Source of the DNA: Streptomyces bauhiniae | GTDB taxonomy: Bacteria; Actinomycetota; Actinomycetes; Streptomycetales; Streptomycetaceae | Direction of reading: 5' to 3' | Assembly: GCF_004784475.1 (NCBI RefSeq) | Contig: NZ_SRRT01000004.1 | Span: 434,001-498,000, forward strand | Length of the DNA: 64,000 bases | Part shown: one piece after another, positions 28,491-38,685 of the stretch | How positions within the stretch are numbered: position 1 is the stretch's first letter | Layout of the letters: each line of letters begins with the position of its first letter | Program-made: the position numbers and the translations under genes | Notes under the pieces: generated by a model | The model's input: only the letters and a program-made list of their open reading frames with translations | What the model was told of the DNA's origin: nothing | Databases searched by the model: none

Positions 28491-29410
28491 TGTCGCCCCT
28501 GGTACTTGTCGCCGCGGACCTGGTCTCCCTGGAAACCCCGGACACGGTCGGCCTTGTTGCCTTCCACGTGATCCCCCGTGACGTGGTGATTGCGCACGCT
28601 CTGGCCCCCATGGACCGTGCCGGTGTTGATGTTTCCGTTGGGCGCGCTGTTCCTCGTACTCCGGCCCTGTGAGCCCTCGGCCTGGAGGGGACGGCCGACT
28701 TCCCTGGCGGGCTCCTGAGAGGTGCCGGCCCTCGCGGGTTCCTCGTACAAGGGTCCTGAGGGCTGAGGAACGTAGATCCAGGCCCGCTGGAAGAACTGCT
28801 TCCCTTCGACGGTCGCCGCGGCCTCCACGAAGTGGTCGGCATGGCGCCCGGTGTATCCGCTGGCGACCGTGTCCTCGTAGCACCGGTCGGAGAGGATGGC
28901 CGCGACGTGCGTGATGCTCTCCTTGTGCGAGGCGAGCACGGCCTTGACGGGGTGGGAGTCGAGGAGGCGGTGCGTGTCGTTGCGTGGCGTGCCGTTGCCG
29001 CCGAACTCGTCACCGGTGTCGGGCAGTGGACCGATGTGCAGGCTGGCCCGGAGCCGGATGGGAACCGCCCCGTGCGACAGGACGTTGTAGTCCGTCAGCA
29101 CGTCCTGAAGCGTGAGCAGCAGGGGGTGGATCACAAAGGGCATCCGTGTGGGGTCGAACCCGAAGACGTAACCGTCGCCCGTCGTTGCGGGAAACCTGCG
29201 GTCGTCCCAGAGATCCCGAAGTCCCGCCCTGGCCAGTGCCGTCTTGAGGAGCGCGGGTACGGCACGACTGACGGCTTCGTGCTGGATGGCCGGGCGCCCC
29301 GTGAAATCCTTCGCGTCCACCGCGAGGATGCCCCGATAGGGAGGCAGCGGGCGGCTGTGGGTGTACGGAGCGGTGATCCGCTCGGGCAGTTCGCTGTCGG
29401 ACTCGCGCAT
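28487..29410 (-). CDS. Class III nucleotidyl-cyclase-like protein with signalling tail
   Basis: A 307-residue protein. Residues 25-210 look like a class III cyclase fold: GILAVDAKDFT (Asp32/Asp35 near the first metal site), TTGDGYVFGF (Asp79, second metal site), IRLRASLHIGPLPD and a NDTHRLLD motif in place of the usual N..aRL. A polar linker leads to APNGNINTGTVHGGQ (256-270) and then imperfect GDxVxG repeats (VTGDHVEGN, GFQGDQVRGDKYQG). GAGGAG precedes ATG 29410. It overlaps the NTPase gene by 4 nt and lies just downstream of a Crp/Fnr gene, so a cyclic-nucleotide signal is plausible. It could also be an inactive scaffold. Confidence 0.7.
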   Translation of the reverse strand: MRESDSELPERITAPYTHSRPLPPYRGILAVDAKDFTGRPAIQHEAVSRAVPALLKTALARAGLRDLWDDRRFPATTGDGYVFGFDPTRMPFVIHPLLLTLQDVLTDYNVLSHGAVPIRLRASLHIGPLPDTGDEFGGNGTPRNDTHRLLDSHPVKAVLASHKESITHVAAILSDRCYEDTVASGYTGRHADHFVEAAATVEGKQFFQRAWIYVPQPSGPLYEEPARAGTSQEPAREVGRPLQAEGSQGRSTRNSAPNGNINTGTVHGGQSVRNHHVTGDHVEGNKADRVRGFQGDQVRGDKYQGRQ

Positions 29411-29427
29411 GTCACTCCTCTGTGAAG

Positions 29428-29456
29428 CCTGCCCGGCCTCTCGGAGACCGGGCAGG
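29428..29456 (-). terminator. Hairpin in the leader of the cyclase-like operon
   Basis: CCTGCCCGG (29428-29436) pairs with CCGGGCAGG (29448-29456) around an 11-nt loop, 18-46 nt upstream of the ATG at 29410. It may be an attenuator or a terminator for read-through from the Crp/Fnr gene. Confidence 0.45.
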
Positions 29457-29513
29457 AACGCTCGAACGTGCGGTGTCGCGCATGCCGAGCCTCACAGGGA
29501 ACGCGGAAGTGTT

Positions 29514-29551
29514 CGGTTCCGCAGGCCCATAAAACGAGTGACGCGGGCCAC
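29514..29551 (-). promoter_or_regulatory. Promoter element and Crp-like site of the first island operon
   Basis: Element 29514-29542 repeats the 25298-25326 element (26 of 29 identical). The adjoining GTGACGCGGGCCAC (29538-29551) fits the Streptomyces Crp consensus GTG-N6-G-N-CAC exactly. It lies in the 148-nt gap between the Crp/Fnr gene and the cyclase-like gene, about 104 nt upstream of the latter's start. Confidence 0.65.
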
Positions 29552-29558
29552 ACTGCGC

Positions 29559-30215
29559 TCAGGTGGCGTCGCGGTCACTGATCGCTTTGCGCAGCCCTGC
29601 CACGCTGATCACTTCGATCCGGCTTCTGCCGGCTCGCACCGTGCCCGGCCCAAGCTGTTCCAGCGCTTTACTGACCGCCTTGCGTCCGACGCCGATGTGC
29701 TCCCCCAGCTCTTCCCGGATGAGCGAGAAGGAGCTCTCTCCACCGGAGACCTCGACGAGCCGCAACAGGGTCATGGCGAGCCGCTCGTGCACGGCACCGT
29801 CATGAATCTCGGTCTGCTCCCGCAGGCGATGGGAGGCCATCACCGCCAGGCGATCGGCGAGCTGATGGTCCCGCACGAAGCGCCGAAAGTCATCCGCGAA
29901 CACAATGGACGCTTTGCATTTGCTCATGGCCCATACGTACGCCAGCCGCTCACCTCCGCACTGGAGCGCCATCTCACCCAGGACCTCGCCCGGCCCACGG
30001 AAGGCAAGCAGGCGCCGCTTGCCGTCCCGGTCGGTTCGAACGACCTTCACCAGCCCTTCCTCCAGCGCGAGTACGTGAGTTCCGCTACCTCCCTGCTCCA
30101 GCAGCGCTTCCCCCGGCAGGTAGGTCTGCGGGGTGCGAGACGTCAGTTCAGTCCACTCCTCGTGCGACACCAACGCACGCAGGGACGACACCGAAGGGAT
30201 GCGATCTTCGCTCAT
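29559..30215 (-). CDS. Crp/Fnr family transcriptional regulator
   Basis: A 218-residue Crp/Fnr protein. The N-terminal beta-roll holds LPGEALLEQGGSGTHVLALEEGLVKVV and FRGPGEVLGEMALQCGGERLAYV. This keeps the GE-AL part of the cyclic-nucleotide cassette but differs after it, so ligand binding is uncertain. The C-terminal winged HTH reads FSLIREELGEHIGVGRKAVSKALEQL. There are no N-terminal cysteines for an Fnr-type cluster. It lies directly upstream of the cyclase-like operon. Crp-type sites at 29538-29551 and 25322-25335 make it the likely regulator of both island operons. Confidence 0.88.
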   Translation of the reverse strand: MSEDRIPSVSSLRALVSHEEWTELTSRTPQTYLPGEALLEQGGSGTHVLALEEGLVKVVRTDRDGKRRLLAFRGPGEVLGEMALQCGGERLAYVWAMSKCKASIVFADDFRRFVRDHQLADRLAVMASHRLREQTEIHDGAVHERLAMTLLRLVEVSGGESSFSLIREELGEHIGVGRKAVSKALEQLGPGTVRAGRSRIEVISVAGLRKAISDRDAT

Positions 30216-30244
30216 GCGATCACGTTAAGAGTGGATCGCATCCC
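30196..30244 (-). promoter_or_regulatory. Inverted repeat over the Crp/Fnr gene start
   Basis: GGGATGCGATC (30196-30206) and GATCGCATCCC (30234-30244) form 11-bp arms, and a third copy of ATGCGATC (30214-30221) lies between them over the start codon. This could be an autoregulatory operator or a translational control structure. The remaining ~260 nt to the phospholipase gene show only its ribosome site. Confidence 0.4.
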
Positions 30245-30503
30245 GTCAGTACGGAATTCCACAATCCGCACCCGCCGAGCGGGGAAAGAGGCCGAAAGTC
30301 TTCCCTTCGGCGAAATCACGTCCACGACGGCCGCCCCCGCGTGCCGGCCGGCGCCGGTCGGCCCCACCGATGTGTCGCATCTTCAGCCGACCCCACTCCG
30401 GCCCTTGACACGAAGAGGCGACTGCACTGCACTGTTCAGCTCTCGCGGCAATTCGAGAAAACGTCCGCCCGAGAACGGTGCATGAATTCAAGGAGAATAT
30501 TCC

Positions 30504-32558
30504 GTGCCCGATGTCAGTCGTCGTAGGTTTTTGCAGATTGCCGCCGGAAGCGCGGCTGCCACGCAGTTGTCCGAAGGGATCGCGCGGGCGGCGAGTATCG
30601 CGCCCGCGGTGAAGAGCGGGACGATCGCCGACGTCGAGCATGTCGTCGTGCTGATGCAGGAGAACCGGTCGTTCGACCATTACTTCGGGACGTTGCGGGG
30701 GGTGCGGGGGTTCGGGGACGCGCGGCCGGTCGGGCTGGCGTCGGGGAAGAGTGTGTTTCATCAGGTCGACGGGGCGGGGCGGGAGACGTTGCCGTTCCGG
30801 CCGGATGCCGACCGGCTGGGGATGCAGTTCATCCAGGATCTGGATCACAGTTGGGCGGGGACGCACGCGGCGTTCAACGGGGGGCTCTACGACAAGTGGA
30901 TTCCCGCCAAGTCCACGACGACGATGGCTTATCTGACACGCGCGGACATTCCGTACCATTACGCGCTCGCGGACGCGTTCACGGTGTGCGACGCGTACCA
31001 CTGCTCGATGCTGAGTTCCACCGACCCGAACCGTTACTACATGTACACCGGTTATTCCGGTAACGACGGCAAGGGCGGCGGGCCGGTGCTCGGGAATGAG
31101 GAGGCCGGGTATTCCTGGACGACCTTCCCGGAGATACTCCAGCAGGCGGGCGTCTCCTGGAAGGTGTACCAGGACACCGGCACCGGACTGGACGCGGCCG
31201 GCGGCTGGGGCTGGACCAGCGACGCGTTCATCGGCAACTACGGCGACAACTCCCTGCTGTACTTCGACCAGTACCGCAACGCCAAGCCCGGCGACCCCCT
31301 CTACGACCGCGCCCGCACCGGCACCAAGGCGGCCAGCGGCGACGGCTACTTCGACCGTCTGCGCGCCGACGTGGCCGCCGGGACCCTCCCCCAGGTCTCC
31401 TGGATCGCCGCCCCCGAAGCCTTCAGCGAACACCCCAACTGGCCCGCCAATTACGGCGCTTGGTACATCTCGCAGGTCCTGGACGCGCTCACCTCCAACC
31501 CGGACGTCTGGAGCCGCACCGCCCTGCTGCTGACCTACGACGAGAACGACGGCTTCTTCGACCACGTCGTACCGCCCTTCCCGCCCGCCTCCGCCGCGCG
31601 CGGGCTGTCCACCGCCGATGTGACGACGGAGCTGTACGGCGGCTCGTCCGGGTACGCGGCCGGACCGTACGGGCTCGGCCCGCGCGTGCCGATGCTGGTC
31701 ATCTCGCCCTGGAGCACCGGGGGTTGGGTCTGTTCGCAGACCTTCGACCACACCTCGATCGTGCAGTTCATCGAGAAGCGGTTCGGGGTGCGCAACCCCC
31801 ATGTCTCCCCCTGGCGGCGCGCGGTGTGCGGGGACCTCACCTCGGCCTTCGACTTCTCCCGCGGCAACACCGCCGCGCCCGGCCTGCCCGACACCAGCGG
31901 GTACCGGCCGCCCGACCACACCAACCCCGGCAACTACGTGCCCAAGCCCCCGGCGGCCGGCGCGCTGCCCAAGCAGGAGCGCGGGACACGGAGCGCGCGG
32001 GCGCTGCCGTACGACCTGGCCGTGGACACCAAGGCGGTCGGCGGACGGATGCAGTTCACGTTCGCCGCGCTCGGTGCCGCCGGGGCCGCCTTCCATGTCA
32101 CCTCGGCCACCCGCACCGACGGGCCCTGGCCGTACACCGTCGAGTCCGGCAAGAGCCTGACCGACAGTTGGGCACTGCCGGGCACCCGGTACGACTTCTC
32201 CGTGTACGGTCCCAACGGCTTCCTGCGCCGGCAGGCCGGCACCAACTCCGCCGTCGGCCCCGAGGTCACCGCCCGGCACGACAACTCGGCCGGGCAGGTC
32301 ACCCTGACCTTCACCAACGCGGGCAGCGCCGCCGTCACCTTCACGGCCACCGACGCCTACGCCCCGGCCCAGCACTACACGTACACCGTCCAGCCCGGCG
32401 CCTCCCGCGCCGTCAAGGGGTGGGGCGTGGCCGCCGGGAACCGCTGGTACGACGTCACGGTCACCGCGAGCGGCGACTCCGCCTTCGTACGCCGCTTCGC
32501 CGGGCACGTCGAGACGGGCGCCCCCGGCACGAGCGACCCGGCGACCGCCACGGTGTGA
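30504..32558 (+). CDS. Phosphocholine-specific phospholipase C, Tat-exported
   Basis: A 684-residue bacterial phospholipase C of the non-haemolytic, acid-phosphatase-superfamily type, which hydrolyses phosphatidylcholine outside the cell. The N-terminus SRRRFLQIAAGSAAATQ is a twin-arginine signal. The catalytic region starts with VEHVVVLMQENRSFDHYFGTLRGVRGF, and YDENDGFFDHVVPP is the second conserved metal and active-site block. Two DUF756-type beta domains close the protein (about residues 490-590 and 595-680). The GTG start has AAGGAG at 30490-30495. It is divergent from the Crp/Fnr gene and is not obviously part of the island. Confidence 0.93.
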   Translation: MPDVSRRRFLQIAAGSAAATQLSEGIARAASIAPAVKSGTIADVEHVVVLMQENRSFDHYFGTLRGVRGFGDARPVGLASGKSVFHQVDGAGRETLPFRPDADRLGMQFIQDLDHSWAGTHAAFNGGLYDKWIPAKSTTTMAYLTRADIPYHYALADAFTVCDAYHCSMLSSTDPNRYYMYTGYSGNDGKGGGPVLGNEEAGYSWTTFPEILQQAGVSWKVYQDTGTGLDAAGGWGWTSDAFIGNYGDNSLLYFDQYRNAKPGDPLYDRARTGTKAASGDGYFDRLRADVAAGTLPQVSWIAAPEAFSEHPNWPANYGAWYISQVLDALTSNPDVWSRTALLLTYDENDGFFDHVVPPFPPASAARGLSTADVTTELYGGSSGYAAGPYGLGPRVPMLVISPWSTGGWVCSQTFDHTSIVQFIEKRFGVRNPHVSPWRRAVCGDLTSAFDFSRGNTAAPGLPDTSGYRPPDHTNPGNYVPKPPAAGALPKQERGTRSARALPYDLAVDTKAVGGRMQFTFAALGAAGAAFHVTSATRTDGPWPYTVESGKSLTDSWALPGTRYDFSVYGPNGFLRRQAGTNSAVGPEVTARHDNSAGQVTLTFTNAGSAAVTFTATDAYAPAQHYTYTVQPGASRAVKGWGVAAGNRWYDVTVTASGDSAFVRRFAGHVETGAPGTSDPATATV

Positions 32559-32732
32559 TCACCCGGGCTGCCGGCCCGCAAAAGGCCAGGAGCCGCCGAG
32601 CTTGCTGTGACCACTCGGGTTTGCCCGATTGCGCAGAGCCGCCCCGCTCGGCAGCCCCGCCGCGTGTGGGTCCCCCGCCCCTGGATACTCGGCCGTACGG
32701 ACCACCTCACGCCCCTTCCCAGGGAGGTCGCC

Positions 32733-34994
32733 ATGCAGGACAGGAACGACATGCCGGACGAGGGGAAGCCCACGGCTCCCCAGGGCCAGGAGGCCCGGTC
32801 CGCCGGTGACGTCCTGAGCGGGCCCGGCGTCGACAACCCGTCCGTGGCCGAACCGACCGAGCCCAGGGAGCCGGCGCCCGCCAAGCCCGACCAGGAGGCC
32901 CCGGCCACGGTGAGCCCCACCGGGCGGCCGAGCGGCGCCGGGCCGGAGCTGCGCGAGCAGGACGGCGAGTGGCTGACCACGGCCCAGGGCAACCGGCTGT
33001 ACGACACCGACCACTCGCTGAAGTCGGGTGCGCGCGGTCCCGTACTCCTCCAGGACCACCATCTGCGGGAGAAGATCACCCACTTCGACCACGAGCGGAT
33101 TCCGGAGCGCGTGGTGCACGCCCGGGGCGCGGCCGCGCACGGCGTGTTCGAGGGGTACGGCAATGCGGCCGAGGTGACCCGGGCCGGGTTCCTGAAGGCC
33201 GGGGTCGAGACGCCGGTGTTCGTGCGCTTCTCCACGGTGCTCGGCTCGCGCGGCTCGGCGGACACGGTCCGGGACACCCGCGGGTTCGCCACGAAGTTCT
33301 ACACCGACGAGGGCACCTTCGACCTGGTGGGGAACAACATCCCGGTCTTCTTCATCCAGGACGCCATCAAGTTCCCCGACGTCATCCACGCGGGCAAGCC
33401 GCAGCCGGACCGGGAGATCCCGCAGGCGCAGAGCGCGCACGACACGTTCTGGGACTTCGTGACGCTGCACACCGAGGCCACCCACCACACCCTGTGGAAC
33501 ATGTCCGACCGGGGTCTGCCGCGCTCCTTCCGGATGATGGAGGGCTTCGGTATCCACACCTTCCGGCTGGTGAACGCCGAGGGCGGGACCACGCTGGCCA
33601 AATTCCACTGGAAGCCCAAGCTGGGCGTGCACTCCCTGCTGTGGGAGGAGGCGCAGCTGCTGGGCGGGCTCGACCCGGACTTCCACCGGCGCGATCTGGC
33701 CGACGCCATCGAGGCGGGCGCCTTCCCGCAGTGGGAGCTGGGCATCCAGACCTTCCCCGACACCCCCGACCAGACCTTCGAGGGCATCGACCTGCTGGAC
33801 CCGACCAATCTGGTCCCGGAGGAGCTGGCCCCGGTGCAGCCGATCGGGCTGCTCACGCTCAACGCCAACCCGACCAACTACTTCGCGGAGACCGAGCAGG
33901 TCGCCTTCCACCCCGGACATCTGGTGCCCGGCATCGACGTCACCGACGACCCGCTGCTGACCGGGCGGCTGTTCTCCTACCTGGACACCCAGATCAGCCG
34001 GCTGGGCGGCCCCAACTTCGCGCAGATCCCTATCAACCGCACCCACGCGCCGGTCAACGACATGCTGCGGGACGGCATGCACCAGACCGCCGTGCACGCG
34101 GGTGTCGCGGCCTACCGGCCCAACTCCCTGGACGGCGGCTGCCCGTTCCTCGCGGGCGCGGACGACAACCCGTACGTGGAGGCGCCGGTGACGGTGCCCG
34201 AGGCGTCGAAGGTGCGCGAGGCGCCGGAGACCTTCGCGGACCACTTCACCCAGCCGCGCCGCTTCTGGCGCAGCATGAGCCCGGTGGAGCGCGAACACAT
34301 CGTGGCGGCCTACACGTTCGAGCTGGGCAAGTGCTACGAGCAGGCCATCAAGGAGCGCGGGCTGCAGGTGCTGGCCAACATCGACCCGGACCTGTGCGCG
34401 CCGGTGGCGGCCGGGCTCGGGCTGCCCGCGCCGGAGCCGACGGTGCCGATCGAGGACGTCGACCCCTCCCCCGCGCTGTCCCAGCTGGGCGACAGCTGGC
34501 CGCCGGAGGGCCGGGTGGTGGGCATCGTCACGGACGCCGACGCCGATCTCGACGCGGTGCGCGGGGTGCAGCGGGACCTGCTGTCGGCCGGTCTGGTGCC
34601 GCTGATCGTGGCGCCGACCGGGGGCACGCTGGGCGACGGCGACGGCACGGTGGACGTGCAGCGCAGCTACGCCACCGCCCGCTCGCCGGAGTTCGACGCG
34701 CTGCTGGTCGCGGGCTCGGTCGCGCGCGGCGACGACGCGTACGGCGCGCGGGACGCCCGGGCGGCGGGAGACGGCGCGGCCGATCCGCGGATGGTGCTGA
34801 TGCTGGACGAGGCGTTCCGGCACGGCAAGGCGCTGGGCGCGTGGCCGGGCGCGGAGGATGCGCTCAGGACGGCGGGCATCCCGGTGGACGCGCCCGGTGT
34901 GGTGACCGGGGGCAGCGGCGCGGAGATCCTGGACGAGCTGACCACGCTGCTGACCGAGCACCGGGTCTGGGACCGGTTCCCGCCGGCCCAGTGA
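32733..34994 (+). CDS. katE: Large-subunit catalase with C-terminal amidotransferase-like domain
   Basis: A 753-residue clade 2 haem catalase that breaks down hydrogen peroxide. The N-terminal ~70 residues are a disordered Pro/Glu/Ala extension. The catalytic core holds RVVHARGAAAHGVFEGY with the distal His, FDLVGNNIPVFFIQDAIKFPD with the Asn, and the haem-Tyr motif RLFSYLDTQISRLG. The C-terminal ~150 residues (RVVGIVTDADADLDAVRG onward) are the flavodoxin/glutamine-amidotransferase-like domain found only in large-subunit catalases. ATG 32733 follows AGGGAGG by 5 nt. The longer upstream frame is not supported. A hairpin follows the stop. Confidence 0.94.
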   Translation: MQDRNDMPDEGKPTAPQGQEARSAGDVLSGPGVDNPSVAEPTEPREPAPAKPDQEAPATVSPTGRPSGAGPELREQDGEWLTTAQGNRLYDTDHSLKSGARGPVLLQDHHLREKITHFDHERIPERVVHARGAAAHGVFEGYGNAAEVTRAGFLKAGVETPVFVRFSTVLGSRGSADTVRDTRGFATKFYTDEGTFDLVGNNIPVFFIQDAIKFPDVIHAGKPQPDREIPQAQSAHDTFWDFVTLHTEATHHTLWNMSDRGLPRSFRMMEGFGIHTFRLVNAEGGTTLAKFHWKPKLGVHSLLWEEAQLLGGLDPDFHRRDLADAIEAGAFPQWELGIQTFPDTPDQTFEGIDLLDPTNLVPEELAPVQPIGLLTLNANPTNYFAETEQVAFHPGHLVPGIDVTDDPLLTGRLFSYLDTQISRLGGPNFAQIPINRTHAPVNDMLRDGMHQTAVHAGVAAYRPNSLDGGCPFLAGADDNPYVEAPVTVPEASKVREAPETFADHFTQPRRFWRSMSPVEREHIVAAYTFELGKCYEQAIKERGLQVLANIDPDLCAPVAAGLGLPAPEPTVPIEDVDPSPALSQLGDSWPPEGRVVGIVTDADADLDAVRGVQRDLLSAGLVPLIVAPTGGTLGDGDGTVDVQRSYATARSPEFDALLVAGSVARGDDAYGARDARAAGDGAADPRMVLMLDEAFRHGKALGAWPGAEDALRTAGIPVDAPGVVTGGSGAEILDELTTLLTEHRVWDRFPPAQ

Positions 34995-34998
34995 GCGC

Positions 34999-35029
34999 GG
35001 GGCGAGAACAGCCGGGCTGTTTTCGCCCC
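34999..35029 (+). terminator. Hairpin after the catalase gene
   Basis: A 14-bp stem with one G-T pair (34999-35012 with 35016-35029) and a 3-nt loop begins 5 nt after the catalase stop codon. Confidence 0.8.
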
Positions 35030-35052
35030 GTCAGAAGGGGGACTCGTGGCTC

Positions 35053-36024
35053 ATGGTGCGAATCGGATACACGATGATGACCGAGCAGACCGGGCCGCGT
35101 GAGCTGGTCGAGCATGTCGTGCGGGCCGAGGAGGCGGGGTTCGACTTCTCCGTGACGTCGGACCACTACTCCCCCTGGCTGCGCTCGCAGGGCCATGCCC
35201 CGTACGCGTGGAGCGTCCTCGGCGCGGCCGCGCAGGCCACGTCGCGGATACCGCTGATGACGTACGTGACCTGTCCGACCTTCCGCTATCACCCGGCGGT
35301 GGTGGCGCAGAAGGCGGCGACCCTGCAACTGCTGTCCGAGGGCCGCTTCCGGCTCGGGCTGGGCTCCGGGGAGAACCTCAACGAACATGTGGTGGGCCAG
35401 GGGTGGCCCGCGGTGGACGTGCGGCACGAGATGCTGGAAGAGGCGGTGGAGATCATCCACGCCCTGTTCGAGGGCGGCCACGTCACCTACCACGGCAAGC
35501 ACTACGACGTGGAGTCGGCCAAGTTGTGGGACGTGCCCGAGCCCGCGCCGCCCATCGGCATCGCCGTCTCGGGCGAGCAGTCCTGTGCGCTGGCCGGGCA
35601 TCTCGCCGACCTGGTCATCGCCACCGAGCCGAAGAAGGACCTGCTGGAGTCGTTCGAGCGGCACGGCGGCACGGGCAGGCCCAGCGTGGGCCAGCTCCCG
35701 GTCAGTTTCGACACCGACCGGGACGCCGCGATCCGGCGCGCGCACGACCAGTTCCGCTGGTTCGGCCTGGGCTGGAAGGTCAACTCCGAGCTGCCGGGCC
35801 CGGATTCCTTCGACCAGGCGACCCAGTTCGTCACCGAGGACGACGTGGCCTCCGCCATCCCGTGCGGCGACGACCCGGAAGCCTTCGTGGAGGCCGTACG
35901 GCCTTATGTGGACGCCGGGTTCACCGAGGTGGCCCTGGTCCAGATCGGCGGCCCGACCCAGCCGGCCTTCATCGACTGGTCGGAGAAGACGCTGCTGCCC
36001 GCGCTGCGCAACGCCTTCAACTAA
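35053..36024 (+). CDS. F420-type LLM class oxidoreductase (TIGR03557-like)
   Basis: A 323-residue luciferase-like TIM-barrel oxidoreductase, probably using coenzyme F420. The N-terminus RIGYTMMTEQTGPRELVEHVVRAEEAGFDFSVTSDHY, the middle GRFRLGLGSGENLNEHVVGQGWP and IAVSGEQSCALAGHLADLVI fit the subfamily related to F420-dependent glucose-6-phosphate dehydrogenase. The substrate cannot be inferred. It follows the catalase terminator and is probably transcribed alone. Confidence 0.9.
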   Translation: MVRIGYTMMTEQTGPRELVEHVVRAEEAGFDFSVTSDHYSPWLRSQGHAPYAWSVLGAAAQATSRIPLMTYVTCPTFRYHPAVVAQKAATLQLLSEGRFRLGLGSGENLNEHVVGQGWPAVDVRHEMLEEAVEIIHALFEGGHVTYHGKHYDVESAKLWDVPEPAPPIGIAVSGEQSCALAGHLADLVIATEPKKDLLESFERHGGTGRPSVGQLPVSFDTDRDAAIRRAHDQFRWFGLGWKVNSELPGPDSFDQATQFVTEDDVASAIPCGDDPEAFVEAVRPYVDAGFTEVALVQIGGPTQPAFIDWSEKTLLPALRNAFN

Positions 36025-36138
36025 AGCGGCGGCTCGATCCGTACGGCGCCAACCCCTCGGCGCCAGGGGGCAGTTTGCCGTCATCGTCCGCTGAGCAGTA
36101 ACAGACAGCGGACGGTGACGGCAGCCTTTGGGGGGCGC

Positions 36139-36921
36139 ATGGCGTACGTGATCGTGGTGCTGTGCGCGGCGGCGCTGGCCGGCTGGGCGGTGCACGTACG
36201 GGCGCGGAGGTTCCCGGGCAGCCTCGCCCTGGCGGTCCTGCCGAGACATGCCGAGGACCGGCGTCCGCTGGCCCAGGCGCGGGCGAACGTACGCAGCCTG
36301 GAGCAGATCGCCCACTCGGAGGAGTCCGCCGCGCGGACCGAGGTGGCCCGGCAGGAGCAGAAGCGCGAGGAGGACCTGCGTACCGCCGCGCGGCGGGTCG
36401 CCTCGCTGGAGAAGCCGGGGCGGGGCAAGCGGCTGGACGCACTGGGCGAACTCACCTTGTACGAGCACGTGTTGGTGAAGCGCACCACCAATGGCGCGAC
36501 GCGCACCCTGCAGTTGGCCGAGCGCCGGGTCAGGATCGAGTCCGGCGACAGCGCCTACTACCTCTACGTCCTGGAGGCCGACGGCACCCCCGAGCGGACC
36601 AACTACCCGCGCCGCACCGGCGAGGGCGAGGAGGCGAAGGGGTTCACCGAGGACCGGGTGCGGGACTTCGCCGACGCGGTGCAGCGCGCGGTGGCCAAGG
36701 AGAACACCTTCCGCACCACCCTGCCGGAGCAGCTGAAGCAGGCCCAGCACGACCGCGAGCTGCTGGAGCAGGACACCGAGGCGCTGGACCGGGCCCGCAA
36801 GCGGCACGCCGAGATCCAGGCCCGCAACAAGGACAACCCCCGTCTGGCCGAGGCCCGCGCCGAGCTGGAGGCGGCCCGGCTGGAGTGGCGGCGGCACACC
36901 GGGCGGATGCCTCCGCCGTAG
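36139..36921 (+). CDS. Membrane-anchored coiled-coil protein
   Basis: A 260-residue protein with one N-terminal membrane helix (AYVIVVLCAAALAGWAVHV), then two charged coiled-coil regions: about 35-85 (RANVRSLEQIAHSEESAARTEVARQ) and 185-250. A compact middle part carries LYEHVLVKRTTNGATRTLQLAERRVRIESGD. The function is unknown. ATG 36139 has GGGGGG close upstream; an in-frame ATG lies 24 nt earlier. Confidence 0.75.
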   Translation: MAYVIVVLCAAALAGWAVHVRARRFPGSLALAVLPRHAEDRRPLAQARANVRSLEQIAHSEESAARTEVARQEQKREEDLRTAARRVASLEKPGRGKRLDALGELTLYEHVLVKRTTNGATRTLQLAERRVRIESGDSAYYLYVLEADGTPERTNYPRRTGEGEEAKGFTEDRVRDFADAVQRAVAKENTFRTTLPEQLKQAQHDRELLEQDTEALDRARKRHAEIQARNKDNPRLAEARAELEAARLEWRRHTGRMPPP

Positions 36922-36944
36922 CCCGCCGCCGCCGGCCCAGGGGG

Positions 36945-38546
<1,602 letters not shown>

Positions 38547-38685
38547 CTACGGGAGGGGGTGGTGGGGCGTTCGGCGCGGTGCGCGGACGGGTATCGGGCC
38601 CTATGGTTCCGGCCACCGCCCGCCGAGGGTTTCGATGGCCGGACCCGTACCATTTCCTACAGTCGAAAGCAGGACAGCCTGCTCC

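Noticed and set aside
27069..28571. A 500-codon open frame antisense to the first NTPase
   Set aside because: No domain or ribosome site; the minus-strand NTPase is coupled by overlaps on both sides.
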